From NCBI GenBank assembly GCA_022539475.1, contig VCMS01000297.1:36532-100531 (forward strand): a stretch of 64,000 bases of DNA. Reading direction: 5' to 3'. This document shows positions 47,903 through 59,069 of the stretch, piece by piece (the stretch's first letter is position 1; every line of letters starts with the position of its first letter). A program made the translations under genes and the position numbers. This DNA comes from Gracilaria domingensis (Eukaryota > Rhodophyta > Florideophyceae > Gracilariales > Gracilariaceae). The notes beneath the pieces are model-generated. The model made no database searches. It was not told where the DNA came from and saw nothing but the letters and a program-made list of their open reading frames with translations.

Positions 47903-50879
47903 CAGGCCCGTATATGTGACTGACTAACTTTGGCCGATTTCTTCTAACTAATGACTGACTAACTTCCGTAAGGGTGTAAAATAAGTCATATCTAGTCACA
48001 TCTAGTCACATCTAACCATGTTATGTGCTTGTAGGACTAATTCATCATTGTAAAGTACGAGGACTGAACAGAAGACAAAATTGAGTTGAAAAACGGAGTA
48101 TAGCTCCTCAGAGATGGCTGACAGCCAACATATCAATTTCCATATGTTGCCTTATGTAAACATAAAAAAGTGAAGATCAATTGAAACTTGTGAAAAGCTC
48201 AATAAATCTATTGTAACTCACAAATTTAGCTTCAGGAATCACTGAAAGTATGTGTTTTTCTACATATGGTCAGTTTACTTTCAGTACTCACGTAAGGTCG
48301 GAATTTGAGTTTTGATAGAGGGAAGCTTTGCAGTACGTTACACAAAGCAAAAACCTGTTTTCTATATCTTTCCGAGCTTGACAACCACGGTCATCTTTCT
48401 TTTCAGACATTACCGCATCTTGTTCAGACAAAAAATGACACAAAGTAGGAACAAGCCGCGCTCTCTCACTTCTGCGTCAATGAGAGGAAAAGACCACATT
48501 CCAGAAGTTGAAGTCACAGCTCAGAGTCTCATTCAGAAGCAAAGCGCAATACAGAAACAACGTTGAAAAACAGCAGGGCGACGAGGATCATGCTCAAAAT
48601 CTTCGGTTTGGAGTACAATCGCAGACACACTGTGCATATCGAATGAAAATCGAAAGTTTGTTTAAGCCATTTGTGGCTTTTCAGGAGCTGTGAACAGTAG
48701 TTAATCAACGAGTAATATAATTCAGCCTTACAAAAACAAGCATCTGCACCTTTACTCCGCCGTCGTTAAGCTGAATGAATGTAATGCAACCGAAACCATT
48801 TTGAGAAACCGCATCGAACAAGAGCGTAGAAGATAAACTGTTGGAAACAGGCTTGAAAGCATTTAGCACTTTTTTAATGTCTCCAGAAAAACCTCAAATG
48901 AAATCGTTTCAAAGAGAACAGAAGTTTCTGCGAAAGTTCTTCAGGCGGTTTCTGTGATTCTGTTCTTTTGTGCAACCCAAACGTCTCCTTCCCAGATTGC
49001 TTCACCTAATCTGCTGAGATTTATCAACGTATTTGTTGGAAGAATTCAGTTTTGCAGCAAGAACGTTACTAATCGAATGATTTATCATACGTTTGTGGCT
49101 GTGTGTAACATTTTACGATCATCTGTAACTGACGCGCGAACGGGATACATAACAGTTTATGGCTGGAGCGCGGCCCAGGTGCGCCCATTCCAGAAATAAC
49201 ATGGCATTATGTGGACAATAATTGGAGGTTACGCTGCCTTCCAATAGCTACTTTAAATGTTGGACTTGCATCAAAAACTAGAGAACAGCTACGATGTATA
49301 ATTCAAGAGATACTAAGGGAAAACCTATCATTGGTTCCGAAAAGGTTTGCGTGCATACAGCGACTAGCGACAATGAGGCAGCTCTTGCTGTAGACCTGCT
49401 CACTAACTTTGTTGGCTCCGTCAGATGCGTTGTTCACACGCTTGCATTGTCGGTTAATGACGTCTTTGACTCTGGAACGGTGTGGAGAAAGTACATGGAT
49501 CACGTCAACTTAGTGACGTCGTACTTTAACCAACATCAAAAAGCTGCACAGCTTTTGTCCAAGAAACAGTTGGAAGATGGTGTGACCCAAGACCGTCTTC
49601 AGAAATTGAAGCACGACATACCAACTCGCTGGCACTCGCGTCTGGCGGCTATGTCTGTGTATCTCTGTCAAATCCGAAATATATCCGCAGTATCTGAAGA
49701 GCTGAATATTTCTTCCCAAGATCTTCTATTTCTTTCAAACGAACAACAAGACGTTTTTGCCGAGTTTGTTACAGTGCTTTCAGAAGTTCGTCGGGTCGCT
49801 CGACAGCTCGAGGCTGATCGAAAAGTAACCATGTCAAAAGCACCTCGACTCCTTCGCGAGCTTCACGAAACTTTGTTGATCATGGCAGACCGCATGACTT
49901 CTGCCTCAAGTTTTCAAGCGGGATCAAACATTACAGAACTTTTCTTGGACGACACGAGCGAAAATAAAGAGCTCTCTGCCTTGCCGGTACACCCTTCGAC
50001 GGCGGTGGCCGATATAGAGAGAGATGAAACACGTGCCATTAAGCTTCGTAAGCCGCATGCAAAACATTTGGCATCTACGCTGGCTGAAACCATCAAATCT
50101 CGACTTGGAATGATTTGGGAACTCGTAGAAGAGTTGGTTGTGAACTGGTGCCCAATCAGTGAATCAAACTTTGCGCCGGAGCGAGAGATTAGAGGTCAAA
50201 GAAGAGTCCTTCTTTTTCACATTTCCTCTATGATGGACATCAATGAATGTGCCCTGGACTTTCTCTCATGCACGCAAGTCGAAAAAAAAGCATATTACAA
50301 CTTGTTATACAGGGCAGTAGTGAAGGAAGCTGTCGAATTGGAGCCGGAATTGAAATCTCATTCAAGTAAGCTGGAACTCATTTTTGGTTTATTACACAAG
50401 ACTATGCTTCAAAAATTCAATTCTATGGGAAGGAAGGAACCCAATGCAGCGCTAGAGTTTTGGAAGGAGGCAAACGAAACATAAACGATGGTTAGTCCTG
50501 TTCCTTTCAACACTGTAGCACGTGCAGTGTTGTCTTCGCAAGCTTCCTCGGCCCCTGCAGAGAGATTGTTCAGTCACTTGGGTCGATTAGAAGGTAACCA
50601 AAGTCAGTTCTTACTGACTGGTACCCTAGAGATGACAGAAATGATTCGCGTCGTTGTCAAAAACGAGTTGAACAGCAATCAGCTCGGGCATGGTAGTCTT
50701 ATGCACCCAAAAGCGCCTTCATTTCGGCTTCTGGTAGACAAAGTAGCTGCTGAAGTGGTAAATGTTGAGTCAGCTACCTGAGCTGACTGAATATGACTAG
50801 ATCTGACTAACTATGCCCATTTTAATATTGACTATGACTTTGATGGAGAACTAAAAAGTTAGTCACATATACGGCCCTG
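47903..50879 (+). mobile_element. hAT-superfamily DNA transposon with intact ends
   Basis: 2977 bp bounded by terminal inverted repeats: left CAGGCCCGTATATGTGACT, right end CAGGGCCGTATATGTGACT when read inward (one mismatch). It is flanked by a perfect 8-bp duplication CTTGTAAC (47895-47902 and 50880-50887), the size expected for hAT. Subterminal copies of TCTAGTCACA or its complement occur inside both ends (for example 47990-48015 and 50790-50810). The single transposase frame inside is damaged. Confidence 0.93.
48954..50781 (+). pseudogene. hAT transposase, broken
   Basis: The best frame is 49294-50484, containing V-R-C-V-V-H-T-L-A-L-S-V-N-D, the hAT catalytic-insertion signature. A TAA at 50482-50484 interrupts it, and the same frame then runs on to 50781 with S-S-A-P-A-E-R-L-F-S-H-L-G, the hAT C-terminal dimerisation motif. 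Upstream, pieces at 48954-49199 (TGYITVYGW) and 49211-49290 (D-N-N-W-R-L-R-C-L-P-I-A) are the N-terminal half of the catalytic domain in shifted frames. An N-terminal BED zinc finger was not recognised. It is dead as a protein source, although the ends could still be mobilised. Confidence 0.85.
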
Positions 50880-51102
50880 CTTGTAACAGTACGGATCCAA
50901 CCATTTCCGAACATGTGAAGTAACAGATAGAAGGACATGTCCAAACTTGGTCGGACTGCAGTCGGTAAGCACAACCCGCTGCAGCCGACTACTTGCTTCT
51001 CGATAGTAAGTTCTTCGCACCGCGACTCTTTTATTTCATGACACACAAGCTAACATGTTCTATCCCTTGGATTACTACAACCCTTGCCACTAAAAAGCAG
51101 CA

Positions 51103-53158
51103 ATGAGTCTTAATAACAACAAAACGCTCGCGCTGGCTCTGTTCTTGCTCCACATTCTCGTGGCTGAAAGGAACTTTGCTGTTGCCATTCTCGCACGCCA
51201 AAGAACTCAGCAGCGTATCATCAAGTCGCGTAAGTTTAAACGAACCGGAATACAGAACCCATTGTCAAGGGCCACAGCCTGGCATGTTCTGCTGAGGTAC
51301 GGATCTGACGACGACTTCACAACAGCGCTAAGCGTGAATCGGCACGCGAATTTCACCCATATTCTTCCCTTCTTTGAAGGAATTAAAGATGAGGTCCCAC
51401 GGTCTTCACCATACAAAACGACATATTCAAACAGAAGACGCAAACCATTTCTCACAACTGTAGATCTTCTTAGTCTGGTCCTATGGTATGTGCGAACCAG
51501 CGACGTTGCGTATATGCTGTGCCCCGTCTTTGTTCTCGCTCCCTCCTACCTATCGGACTTGCTCTCTTACAAAACGCAATTGCTTCGAATTCTACTAACC
51601 TTCTTCCGAATTCCCGAAGCGGTAATTCGATGGCCATTGTAGAGCGAAATCCCAGCGATGGCATCGCCTCTCAAGGCGTTCGAGTCCTCGCCCTCTCGAC
51701 GAGGTAAACTCAGTGGTGAGCCCTCCCAACACGGATAGTGCCGGTGTAAGACCGCCCGTGCTACGGGATGTACCTACGGATCTTGAGGGATGAGCAAGCC
51801 TGATCCGGGAATCCAAGGAAAAAGAACGAAATGGTTGGGAGGAAGAGTACCATAAACCGGTGTAAGCTCTAGGTGTGAGAGGGGAAAAAAACGGACAACT
51901 CAAGAAGGAACCCTCTACAGGGCGTGCGGCAAGCGACAGCAGACTCGGAGACGATAGACAGGGGTTGTGTATTAAGCCCACGCGGTATTAGGACTCTGAA
52001 CAGAGACGGAATATCCACTAGATGTGGTTAAGCAGTAACTGCAAGTTAGTAGTGTCCGAAGACGAAATGAGCCCGAGGGCAGCAGCCACAAATAGTCAGA
52101 AATGCCTGAATGATCTTGAGGGGTGAAGTTAACTCGTACCATACGCGGTGACCCTCCGGCTGGAGTGGTACACTTCGCGATGGCGAACTAGTTCAAAGCC
52201 GAACTCGACTACTCTTTACTGAAGAAGGAGGTGTATGGGAGGTCACTTCTTATATCGTAACCGATAAATTAGTTAAACTAATTTACATAATCTAGTGCAC
52301 ACCTAAGTAGGTCCATACACGTGGTGCACGTGACAACCGGCGGCAGCGACCATTAAAATATCCGAAAACCATAACAAAACATGCGTGAACACACCCATTC
52401 CTACACACGCGTACACGCGACCAATACTCATCTGCGCCACGTCATGGCTGACCCCTCAGGGTGCTATACCTCAATACTGCCAAAAAGTATCCCATCCGTG
52501 CGCCAATACTCATACCTTCCGAGTACCCGGAACCATCCTTACCAGGGGTTTATGAAAACAATTCCCGTGTATCGGGCAAGCACGTTTTGCTCTACAGCCA
52601 TCTGCCCGCGAAATGGCCATCAGTGCGCAGAGACTCCGAGAAGCGAAGCCAGAGACTGCCTGTTTGTTGCAGGGTGTTTTCGCTGTCACTGACGGAGGAA
52701 GATTGTATTGTGCCTCTTATGAAGATCCGGACCTGCAGAATGCGTATTTCGAGGGTTATACACAAAGGGTGGAAGTGACCAACTTGTTCGTATTCAATTT
52801 CTTCGGAGAGCTAATTCACTGTGAGACTAACTACCCAGGCTCCTGGCACGACAGCAGACTTGCCGGTGTGTCTGGTCTGTACTGGCCTCGGCTCGGGGAT
52901 GAAACAACGCCACCAGGATTTGGTGTGCTCGGCGATACTGCGTTCTGCAACAATATGCACGTCACCAACGGCAAGATCCTTCGGTGCCGTAAAGCGAACG
53001 AGAAGCCGCCCTACAAAGACAAATATGTTGCTGACATTGTGGACATGCTTCTTCAACAGGTGTATCCTTCACGGCGACAAACTGCAGAATGGGGTGTTGG
53101 CGCTCTAAAAAGGCCGTTCCGGAGGCTGCAATCCGTGTTGCCGGCGGATACCGCTTAA
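51103..53158 (+). pseudogene. PIF/Harbinger-like DDE transposase split by a solo LTR
   Basis: From ATG 51103 an N-terminal region runs to 51637. It resumes after the solo LTR at 52602 in the same frame once one GCCAT copy is removed (codons for W-P-S-A-R-E-M join the halves). The second half has the DDE_Tnp_4 pattern: first Asp in F-A-V-T-D-G-G, second Asp in P-G-S-W-H-D-S-R-L with V-L-G-D-T-A-F after it, and Glu in A-E-W-G-V-G-A-L-K-R-P-F. The stop is at 53156-53158. Total without the LTR is about 365 codons, a normal length. A Myb/SANT-like partner gene lies 188 bp further on the opposite strand, as in Harbinger elements. The LTR insertion is the only break I see. Confidence 0.85.
51638..52596 (-). 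repeat. Solo LTR related to gypsy element 1
   Basis: 959 bp starting TGTAG and ending CTACA, with the 5-bp duplication GCCAT on each side (51633-51637 and 52597-52601). Sequence is clearly related to the element-1 LTRs across its whole length, but diverged. No internal retroelement sequence remains, so it arose by recombination between two LTRs after insertion. Orientation is that of element 1. Confidence 0.93.
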
Positions 53159-53346
53159 CGCTTGGATATCATATGCATTTGTTGCCATCCCTTGAATATC
53201 AGAACCAGATTGATGGGTCACAATGAGATTAGTACCGTCTACGGGGCCGGAAGAAACTGCATCAGCCCCCCCTGCTCTTGCTCTGTGTGGGACAACGGTA
53301 GAGGATACCATTCGTAATTTGCGACGTAGATCGTCTTCAGAATTCT

Positions 53347-54240
53347 TTAGAAGTGTTCTGACACTGGATAGTATCTCCGTTTGAAGTTGGAAAGCTGAAT
53401 TACGTAAGTAAGTCTGATTCTCCTCGTTGACGGCTTTAAAAGTTCTGATCGTATTATATTTTGCATATCCTCAACTGTGACGCCAGGTGAAACCTTTCCT
53501 TCCGACGGCTGCTGCAGTTTGCTGATCCATTTCGAAACTTCTGCTGTACCTATGCTTGTTAGCTCCATATGTTTCACGACGTCCTGCTGAAATCGTTTGG
53601 CAACAGGAAGTCCCATCGGAGCAATTTTTCTTTTATTTTCCCGTTCCCCAACGACACCGGTGACTTCTCGCGCTTTCGTAATTTCCTCAAGTGATGGTTT
53701 GATGTACTCGTCATGAGGACCTAATACGCCAGCTACCACCTTTCTTTGTATATCGCGGCTGATCTGCTTCGCTCTTCGGACGAGCGGTGGGCACGTCGGA
53801 TCCCCCGTTGGCTTTCGTACATGTATAAGACGGTCGAACTTGTCCTTTACACTGTCTGCAGTTCGAGGTTGTCTGTCGGCCACTTGCACGTTGTCGTTGA
53901 AAGCTTGGGCTACACGAGCCCAACCGTTGGCTCCAGTTGGTTCGTACTCCGCAACAATGTCGAGGAGAAGATCGACATCATCAACTGTGTAATTTGATCT
54001 TCCCTCTCGTGATTTTCGTGCCGCTCCTTTCGGTTTTTTCTGCTTTTTGGTCTGCTTCTTGGCCTGTTCCTGTCTGTTGTCTACTTTCTTTCTTTTATGA
54101 GCATGGGGATTGATGTTGTGCGGTGGACGCGCTAGGCAACAGAGAGTTGTTTTCACCTTGTGTGTTCTTAGTTGTGTTACTCCTCTGAGCATGAGAGCGA
54201 CTACCTTCTTCCTCGCTACTTTTCTCGCAGTCCGAGTCAA
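53347..54240 (-). CDS. Myb/SANT-like DNA-binding protein, Harbinger partner
   Basis: 297 codons, convergent with the transposase. A very basic N terminus has K-K-Q-T-K-K-Q-K-K-P-K and probably acts as a nuclear signal. Residues about 83-150 form a SANT-like domain (Y-T-V-D-D-V-D-L-L-L-D-I-V, G-A-N-G-W-A-R-V-A-Q-A-F-N, then T-A-D-S-V-K-D-K-F-D-R-L). It resembles proteins annotated as DUF6818. In Harbinger transposons such a protein brings the transposase to the element ends. Its frame is intact while the transposase is broken, so it could serve other copies. The exact start is uncertain among nearby methionines. Confidence 0.7.
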   Translation of the reverse strand: MTRTARKVARKKVVALMLRGVTQLRTHKVKTTLCCLARPPHNINPHAHKRKKVDNRQEQAKKQTKKQKKPKGAARKSREGRSNYTVDDVDLLLDIVAEYEPTGANGWARVAQAFNDNVQVADRQPRTADSVKDKFDRLIHVRKPTGDPTCPPLVRRAKQISRDIQRKVVAGVLGPHDEYIKPSLEEITKAREVTGVVGERENKRKIAPMGLPVAKRFQQDVVKHMELTSIGTAEVSKWISKLQQPSEGKVSPGVTVEDMQNIIRSELLKPSTRRIRLTYVIQLSNFKRRYYPVSEHF

Positions 54241-54825
54241 GTATGTACCGTAGGGAACTCATGCGCTGGCGGCAATGTAGTAGTCTTGCAAATGACGGAA
54301 ACCAAACGTAAAGACTGAATGAGTGTGGGTTTGTTGACCCCAGGAGCGCGACGAGAGCGAAACTCCATGCTACCGCGAACAGAAACGGACAACTGCGCTT
54401 GCATTCTGCATGGACATCAAGAAACCATTCAGAGATTCAGAAAGGTTTCTTTTTCTGCGTGTGTCAGTGGCTGCAGGAGAAGGGAGGTTGTCCAGACAGA
54501 TAGTACCGAAGTAAACAATTTTCGGATGATCTCAATCAAATTAGGAATGTCAAAACAGAGTCGCAAATGAAGCAGCAAGCCGTCGTATACGGAACGGTTT
54601 ATGACGGGGAGCTTTGCTTTCTGAATCGCTTTCTTTAGGGGCATCTAAGAACTATGTGGGCTCTGGTTCCGATGAGACCAGGAGTAGTTGTTACGTAGAC
54701 CGCACACAATTGATGATGCCATTATGGCAGGAGTCTGGTTGAAGTTCACTGTTGGACTTCCGGATGAAAGCCCAAGGATACATGCATCCTACAACTTTGG
54801 CCTCTCTTGTTGTCATGGAGTGTGA
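54241..54825. other. Right flank of the Harbinger pair
   Basis: No gene. I searched by eye for Harbinger terminal inverted repeats here and left of 51103 and did not find a convincing pair. Confidence 0.4.
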
Positions 54826-55285
54826 AAAAGCCATTTTAGTAATGGCGTCGGCGGTTACAGCCAAAGGGGGCAAAAACGATAAAAATAAAGTTTGCTCTCG
54901 TAGAGTACCAGTCCAATCGGACGAAGAAGCACTAGCCAAATATAAGCTTACATAGATAGAGTGCGGCAGAAGCCAAACAACAAAGCACGAAAACAAGAAC
55001 AGAGGAGGGATACCAAACAATAGACAAAAAGATAAAGAAGAACAAACAAGGATAATATATGTAGTAAGATATGAATAAAAATGTGTCACAACTGGACAAT
55101 GAAAAGAGAGACCTGAAATCTAAAAGATAATATTGTTCTTCCTACTAAGTGTCCCACGATGACGGCGGCTCCAGTAGCGGACGCGCAGATCTTGGGCTTC
55201 AGAAGACCGGATGTCGCAAGCCTTGCAGTGAATGTCCAGCTCGGTATAGTTTGCACGGCGCAGGGCTCTGCGATGGCCTCGCTTG
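54826..55285 (-). repeat. Left arm of a large inverted duplication
   Basis: The reverse complement matches 56516-56995 along about 460 bp with frequent substitutions (estimated 85-90 percent). Both arms share the C-terminal coding segment A-L-R-R-A-N-Y-T, the AT-rich 3' region and a block ending in GTTTTTGCCC. The arms are 1.2 kb apart. Confidence 0.8.
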
Positions 55286-55422
55286 GAGCCTCTTCCCGTG
55301 GTGACGAGGCTCTTGAGGTGCCATGATGGCGAGTGTTGGCAGCCATGCCATTCCATCATGGCATGTTGACGACTCGTCAAGACTGACGCAAGACGATTTG
55401 GTTGTGTATAAAAGAGAGACAC
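55120..55422 (-). CDS. Unknown basic protein, left-arm copy
   Basis: 100 codons ending inside the left arm. The conserved part is R-R-A-L-R-R-A-N-Y-T-E-L-D-I-H-C-K-A followed by E-A-Q-D-L-R-V-R-Y-W-S-R-R-H and a basic tail. The right arm has the same segment with two TAG stops. The N-terminal 30 residues lie outside the duplication and may be chance. No domain is known. The repeat seems to carry a short gene family of its own. Confidence 0.35.
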   Translation of the reverse strand: MSLFYTQPNRLASVLTSRQHAMMEWHGCQHSPSWHLKSLVTTGRGSKRGHRRALRRANYTELDIHCKACDIRSSEAQDLRVRYWSRRHRGTLSRKNNIIF

Positions 55423-55572
55423 GGTCAGTCTACGTTGTCACGGCATATGCAGGGAAATATCTTTTCACTACGTCTTTTATTGGCTAGTGCGGTGGACATG
55501 GCGCCACCATTGGCCAAGCCAACCGTAATGTCGATTCGCGCCTGGAATCGAGGGTGCGGTTGTGCATAAAAG
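55407..55572 (+). promoter_or_regulatory. Two TATA-like boxes in similar context
   Basis: TATAAAAG (55407-55414) and CATAAAAG (55565-55572) are both preceded by GGTTGTG and followed by AGA/GC, 158 bp apart. They face the CT-rich leader and the frame at 56193. The stretch GCCAAGCCAAC upstream of the second recurs at about 58980. Confidence 0.45.
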
Positions 55573-55599
55573 AGCCGAAGCAGTCGCCTTCGACTCAAC

Positions 55600-56170
55600 T
55601 CCGGCCAGACCACTTCCCCTTCGACGACCTCCCCCGACTCCCACTTCTCATCTTTTCTCTTCTTTGTCGTCTCAATCTTCTCTCTCCACCTTCAACCTCT
55701 CTTTTCTCCCCTTTTGGCGGCTTGGTCTTACCGCCCCCAACGTTCCCTGCTACTCACACAGCCCCTCGTCTGGGCTCGTCTGGTGTGAGTTAGCAAAGCG
55801 TCCGTACTACCCTACTGTTGGGTTAGCCTTGTGCAGGCGTGGCTCTCTCTCCGGGAGTCCGTTCTTCTTCGTTCCCCGTCTCTCCGTCTTCTCCATGGTG
55901 GTTTCTTTTGTTGTCGTTGTTTTCCTTTATCGTTCTTTCCCATTTCCATACCCCACGGTTGTCTTTGTTGTTGCTCCTCCCCGTTCAATCGTCGTTGTGC
56001 GGGCCTTCCTTGCCTGCATCTGTTCCCTTGCTTCTCTTGTCAGCCTTGGACTCTGGTTTCGCTAGTTCTTTCACGTTCCGATTCCGTTCCTCACATAGTG
56101 TTGCTTTTCACCTGTTGTTGCTAGACACACTGTGTGATACGGCGTAAGGTTCCTATTAACCTACGGCCCT
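55600..56170 (+). other. CT-rich leader
   Basis: A pyrimidine-rich plus strand matches the block at 23250-23830 at its start. Frames across it (up to 167 codons) are rich in Ser, Pro, Leu, Phe and Val and are unlikely proteins. It lies between the TATA boxes and the frame at 56193. Confidence 0.4.
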
Positions 56171-56192
56171 GACGCAATCGTTCAGGAGTAAG

Positions 56193-56686
56193 TTGTTCAC
56201 AGCTGTTTTTTTGGCATTTTGTGTGACAACTAACTTCTTGTTTGTTTCACATCAAGTGTCAAGGTCTTTCGTTTCATCCAGCGAGTATTCGTCCGTGGTT
56301 GACCCGGACGAGCTTCTAGAAGAAGTCCCCGTTCCCGTCCCGCAGATAAAGAAGTCGGCTGTGCAGCCTCTCGACGGGCCACGCGAGCGCAATATCTTTC
56401 GCGTAGCCACTCAGAAGGAGAAGCTCCGTCGTAACCCTCTGCTGCGTAAGCGAATCTTCAAACGCTGTCGTGTCTTTGACATCAAGGTCTAGAGCCAGCG
56501 TCAGCTTCAAGTTTATCAAGCCGGACGTCGCCATTGCAGAGCTTTGCGCCGTGCAAACTATACCGACCTAAACATTCACTAGAAGGCTCGGGACATCCGG
56601 TTCTCTGAAGCCCACGATCTGCGCGTCCACTACTGGAGCCGCCGTCATCCTGCGACATTTAGAAAGAAGAGCAATACTATCTTTTA
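56193..56686 (+). pseudogene. Unknown repeat-family protein, right-arm copy with in-frame TAG stops
   Basis: From ATG 56193 there are 99 codons, with a hydrophobic start (M-F-T-A-V-F-L-A-F-C-V) and a basic segment (K-E-K-L-R-R-N-P-L-L-R-K-R). A TAG follows at 56490-56492. The same frame continues with A-L-R-R-A-N-Y-T-D-L-N-I-H, a second TAG near 56572, then S-E-A-H-D-L-R-V-H-Y-W-S-R-R-H, ending at a third TAG (about 56684). The left arm has a sense codon at the second stop. No family is recognised. Confidence 0.4.
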
Positions 56687-56995
56687 GAGCACAGGTCTCT
56701 CTTTTCAGTGTCCAGTTGTGACACATTTCTATTTATATCTCATTACATATATTATCTTTGTTTGTTCTTTTCTTATATTTTTGTCTATCGCTTGGTACTC
56801 CTCCTATGTTCTTGTGTTCGTTCTTTGTTGTTTAGCTTCTGCCGCACTCTATCTTCAAAAGCTTATATTTGGCTGGGGCTTCTTTGTCCGATTAAACTGG
56901 TTCTCTACGAGAGCAAACTTTATTTTTATCGTTTTTGCCCTCTTTGCCTGCAACCGCCGACGCCATCACCAAAATGGCATTTTCAGAGTGCTTTT
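56516..56995 (+). repeat. Right arm of the inverted duplication
   Basis: Partner of 54826-55285. Orientation suggests either two independent insertions of one family or a fold-back element. Confidence 0.8.
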
Positions 56996-59044
56996 AAAAA
57001 GAATTGGTGTCAGTATTGACAGTGATGTGGCATCAGAGAATTTCAAGCTGAACTGAACCCTTCTGAATTGCAATGGAACCACACCAAGAAAGCTATCAAG
57101 TGAAGAATAGCGTAGAGCAACGATCAGTACTTCGTTTGCTACTAACGACCCTAGTACACAACGAGTATCATCATTTATTTCCATCATATGTCACTTGTTG
57201 GTGCGGCACCATGGCAAGTGCGCTTCGCGGCAACACGAACACTCAACTGCCTTACAGTGGAATCGGACTACTTTTACTCAGCTGAAAAGGCAGGATGACA
57301 GATACAAGCCGGGACGTTAGCACGTCGGCCCAACAGGGAGCCGATCTTCACAGCGAGAGCTTCAAAACACCAGGAAAATGCGAGAAATGCGGAAACTAAG
57401 AAAGACATAAAAATAAAATATATCTTGTAACGCATACATATAAATGAAGCGTTGAAATTCATTTCGAGTAAGCTTTTTGTGTATGTAAGTTACAACGATT
57501 CAGAGAAAAGCATTGTTGTGAGCAAAAATTAGAAGGTGCACAATACACAAAAGACCTCAAAAGAAGACATACGGCGACAATTCTCTTAGAATTATTATAA
57601 TGATAACTACGAAGTTATCACATGATAGCATCAGAGTTATCATGCTAAGTTGTGATGATAACTTTGATAACATCACAGTTTTTGGGCCTGAGCTTCATGG
57701 TTAGAAGTGTGGTCAGTCTAAGATATCTAACATACTTGTTGCCGTATTGTAATTCTTTCGTGAATGCAGCAGTTTCACATCTGAGAATGAACCAAATATA
57801 AAGTGCAGAAGTTACAAAGTAGACCTTTTTGCAGTTTCTTTTAATTTAGCGAGGTGAGACTTTATATATCTTTTACTACGCATTGTCATTTTGTTACATT
57901 TCACGTACAAACCACTCTCATAGACAAATGTAAGACTAAAATTAGATTAGGGTCTCAATCGGAACTTCATTCCTTTTCTTTAGTCTCAAGAAGTTGACAT
58001 TAGTCATCAATGATAACATTAGACACATCACGATGTGTTGTTTGGTGTGTTGAAGAACAGTACAATATTCTCAAGGTTTCTGAAGTATTTATCCTCGGTA
58101 AATAAGGCGGCAGCAATAGAGTTAAGTGCTGGTGTTATGCTTCTCACGTGAGAAAACATTACGAAAGTTTTATCTACCTTACATTATGTCTTTCTACTAT
58201 TTAAATTTTTCGTCAGGTTTTTATTCTCTTACAAATCGCAGATTCTATGAACGTTGCCTTACGCGTTTGTTGGTTTACAATTTTCCCGCATTTTCCCGCA
58301 AGGAGCAGCGAAAAATAGGCCTTATTCGAAAAAAGCTAATTTATTAAAACCTGTTCTGATTGACAGTTCTTGCAGTATTTTCGAGTGTACATCCTCATCA
58401 ATTTTGAAGAACGTTTTAAGACGCGTTTCAATGCTTTACAAGTGACGTGTGGGAAATGTCCTTTGGGTAGCACGTGTCACAACGTGACATATTTTGCAGA
58501 GATATATACATCGCCAACTCGGGCTAAGTAGCCTGAAACGTGGCGATAATGCCAAGATGTGCACAACATATTCCAAATATTTCAAGTCGGTGATATATGT
58601 ACTTTTCTGCAAAGTTCGAGACGCTTATATCTTTAGGTAGAAAGACAACATTTTGATTCATTTTAGCTAAAATTGCAGACCAGTAACACAAGATTAACAG
58701 GAAGTGCACTTTTGACAATAATAAAAGCGGCCAACGTAACGGTGTGCATTTGTATGGAGCATATATTAACTTTTTTCGGAACATATTTCTATTTTACAAC
58801 CGTCATAATTTCTCATTTTGCATGCTCAAAATTAGCAAACTGAAAGATCTCTACATTCTTAACATATATGCCATGCAAGAAAAGAACATTTGAATGAAAC
58901 GCTAAGATAGGGTCTCTACAATACTGCTCATGAGCTCTATATGTTTTGAACATATTGATCACATTGCCGTCGACTTTGCCAAAGCCAACGTGATATTCAT
59001 CTCGAAAAAAGATGACCTCTGAGCGGCATAAATGTTAGTTGACG
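56996..59044. other. AT-rich, no gene recognised
   Basis: Only short frames. It includes a cluster of TGATAAC heptamers (57601-57671). At about 58960-59060 there is a stretch resembling the promoter at 55496-55620 (GCCAAAGCCAAC, ATAAAT and CTCGGCCAGA landmarks), cut off by the start of the second gypsy element. Confidence 0.4.
57601..57671. repeat. Cluster of five TGATAAC/GTTATCA heptamers
   Basis: TGATAAC at 57601, 57656 and 57665, and its complement GTTATCA at 57614 and 57636, all within 71 bp in both orientations. They resemble GATA-type sites or a subterminal repeat of a lost transposon. Confidence 0.6.
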
Positions 59045-59069
59045 TGTAGTATAGCTCGGCCAGATCAAC

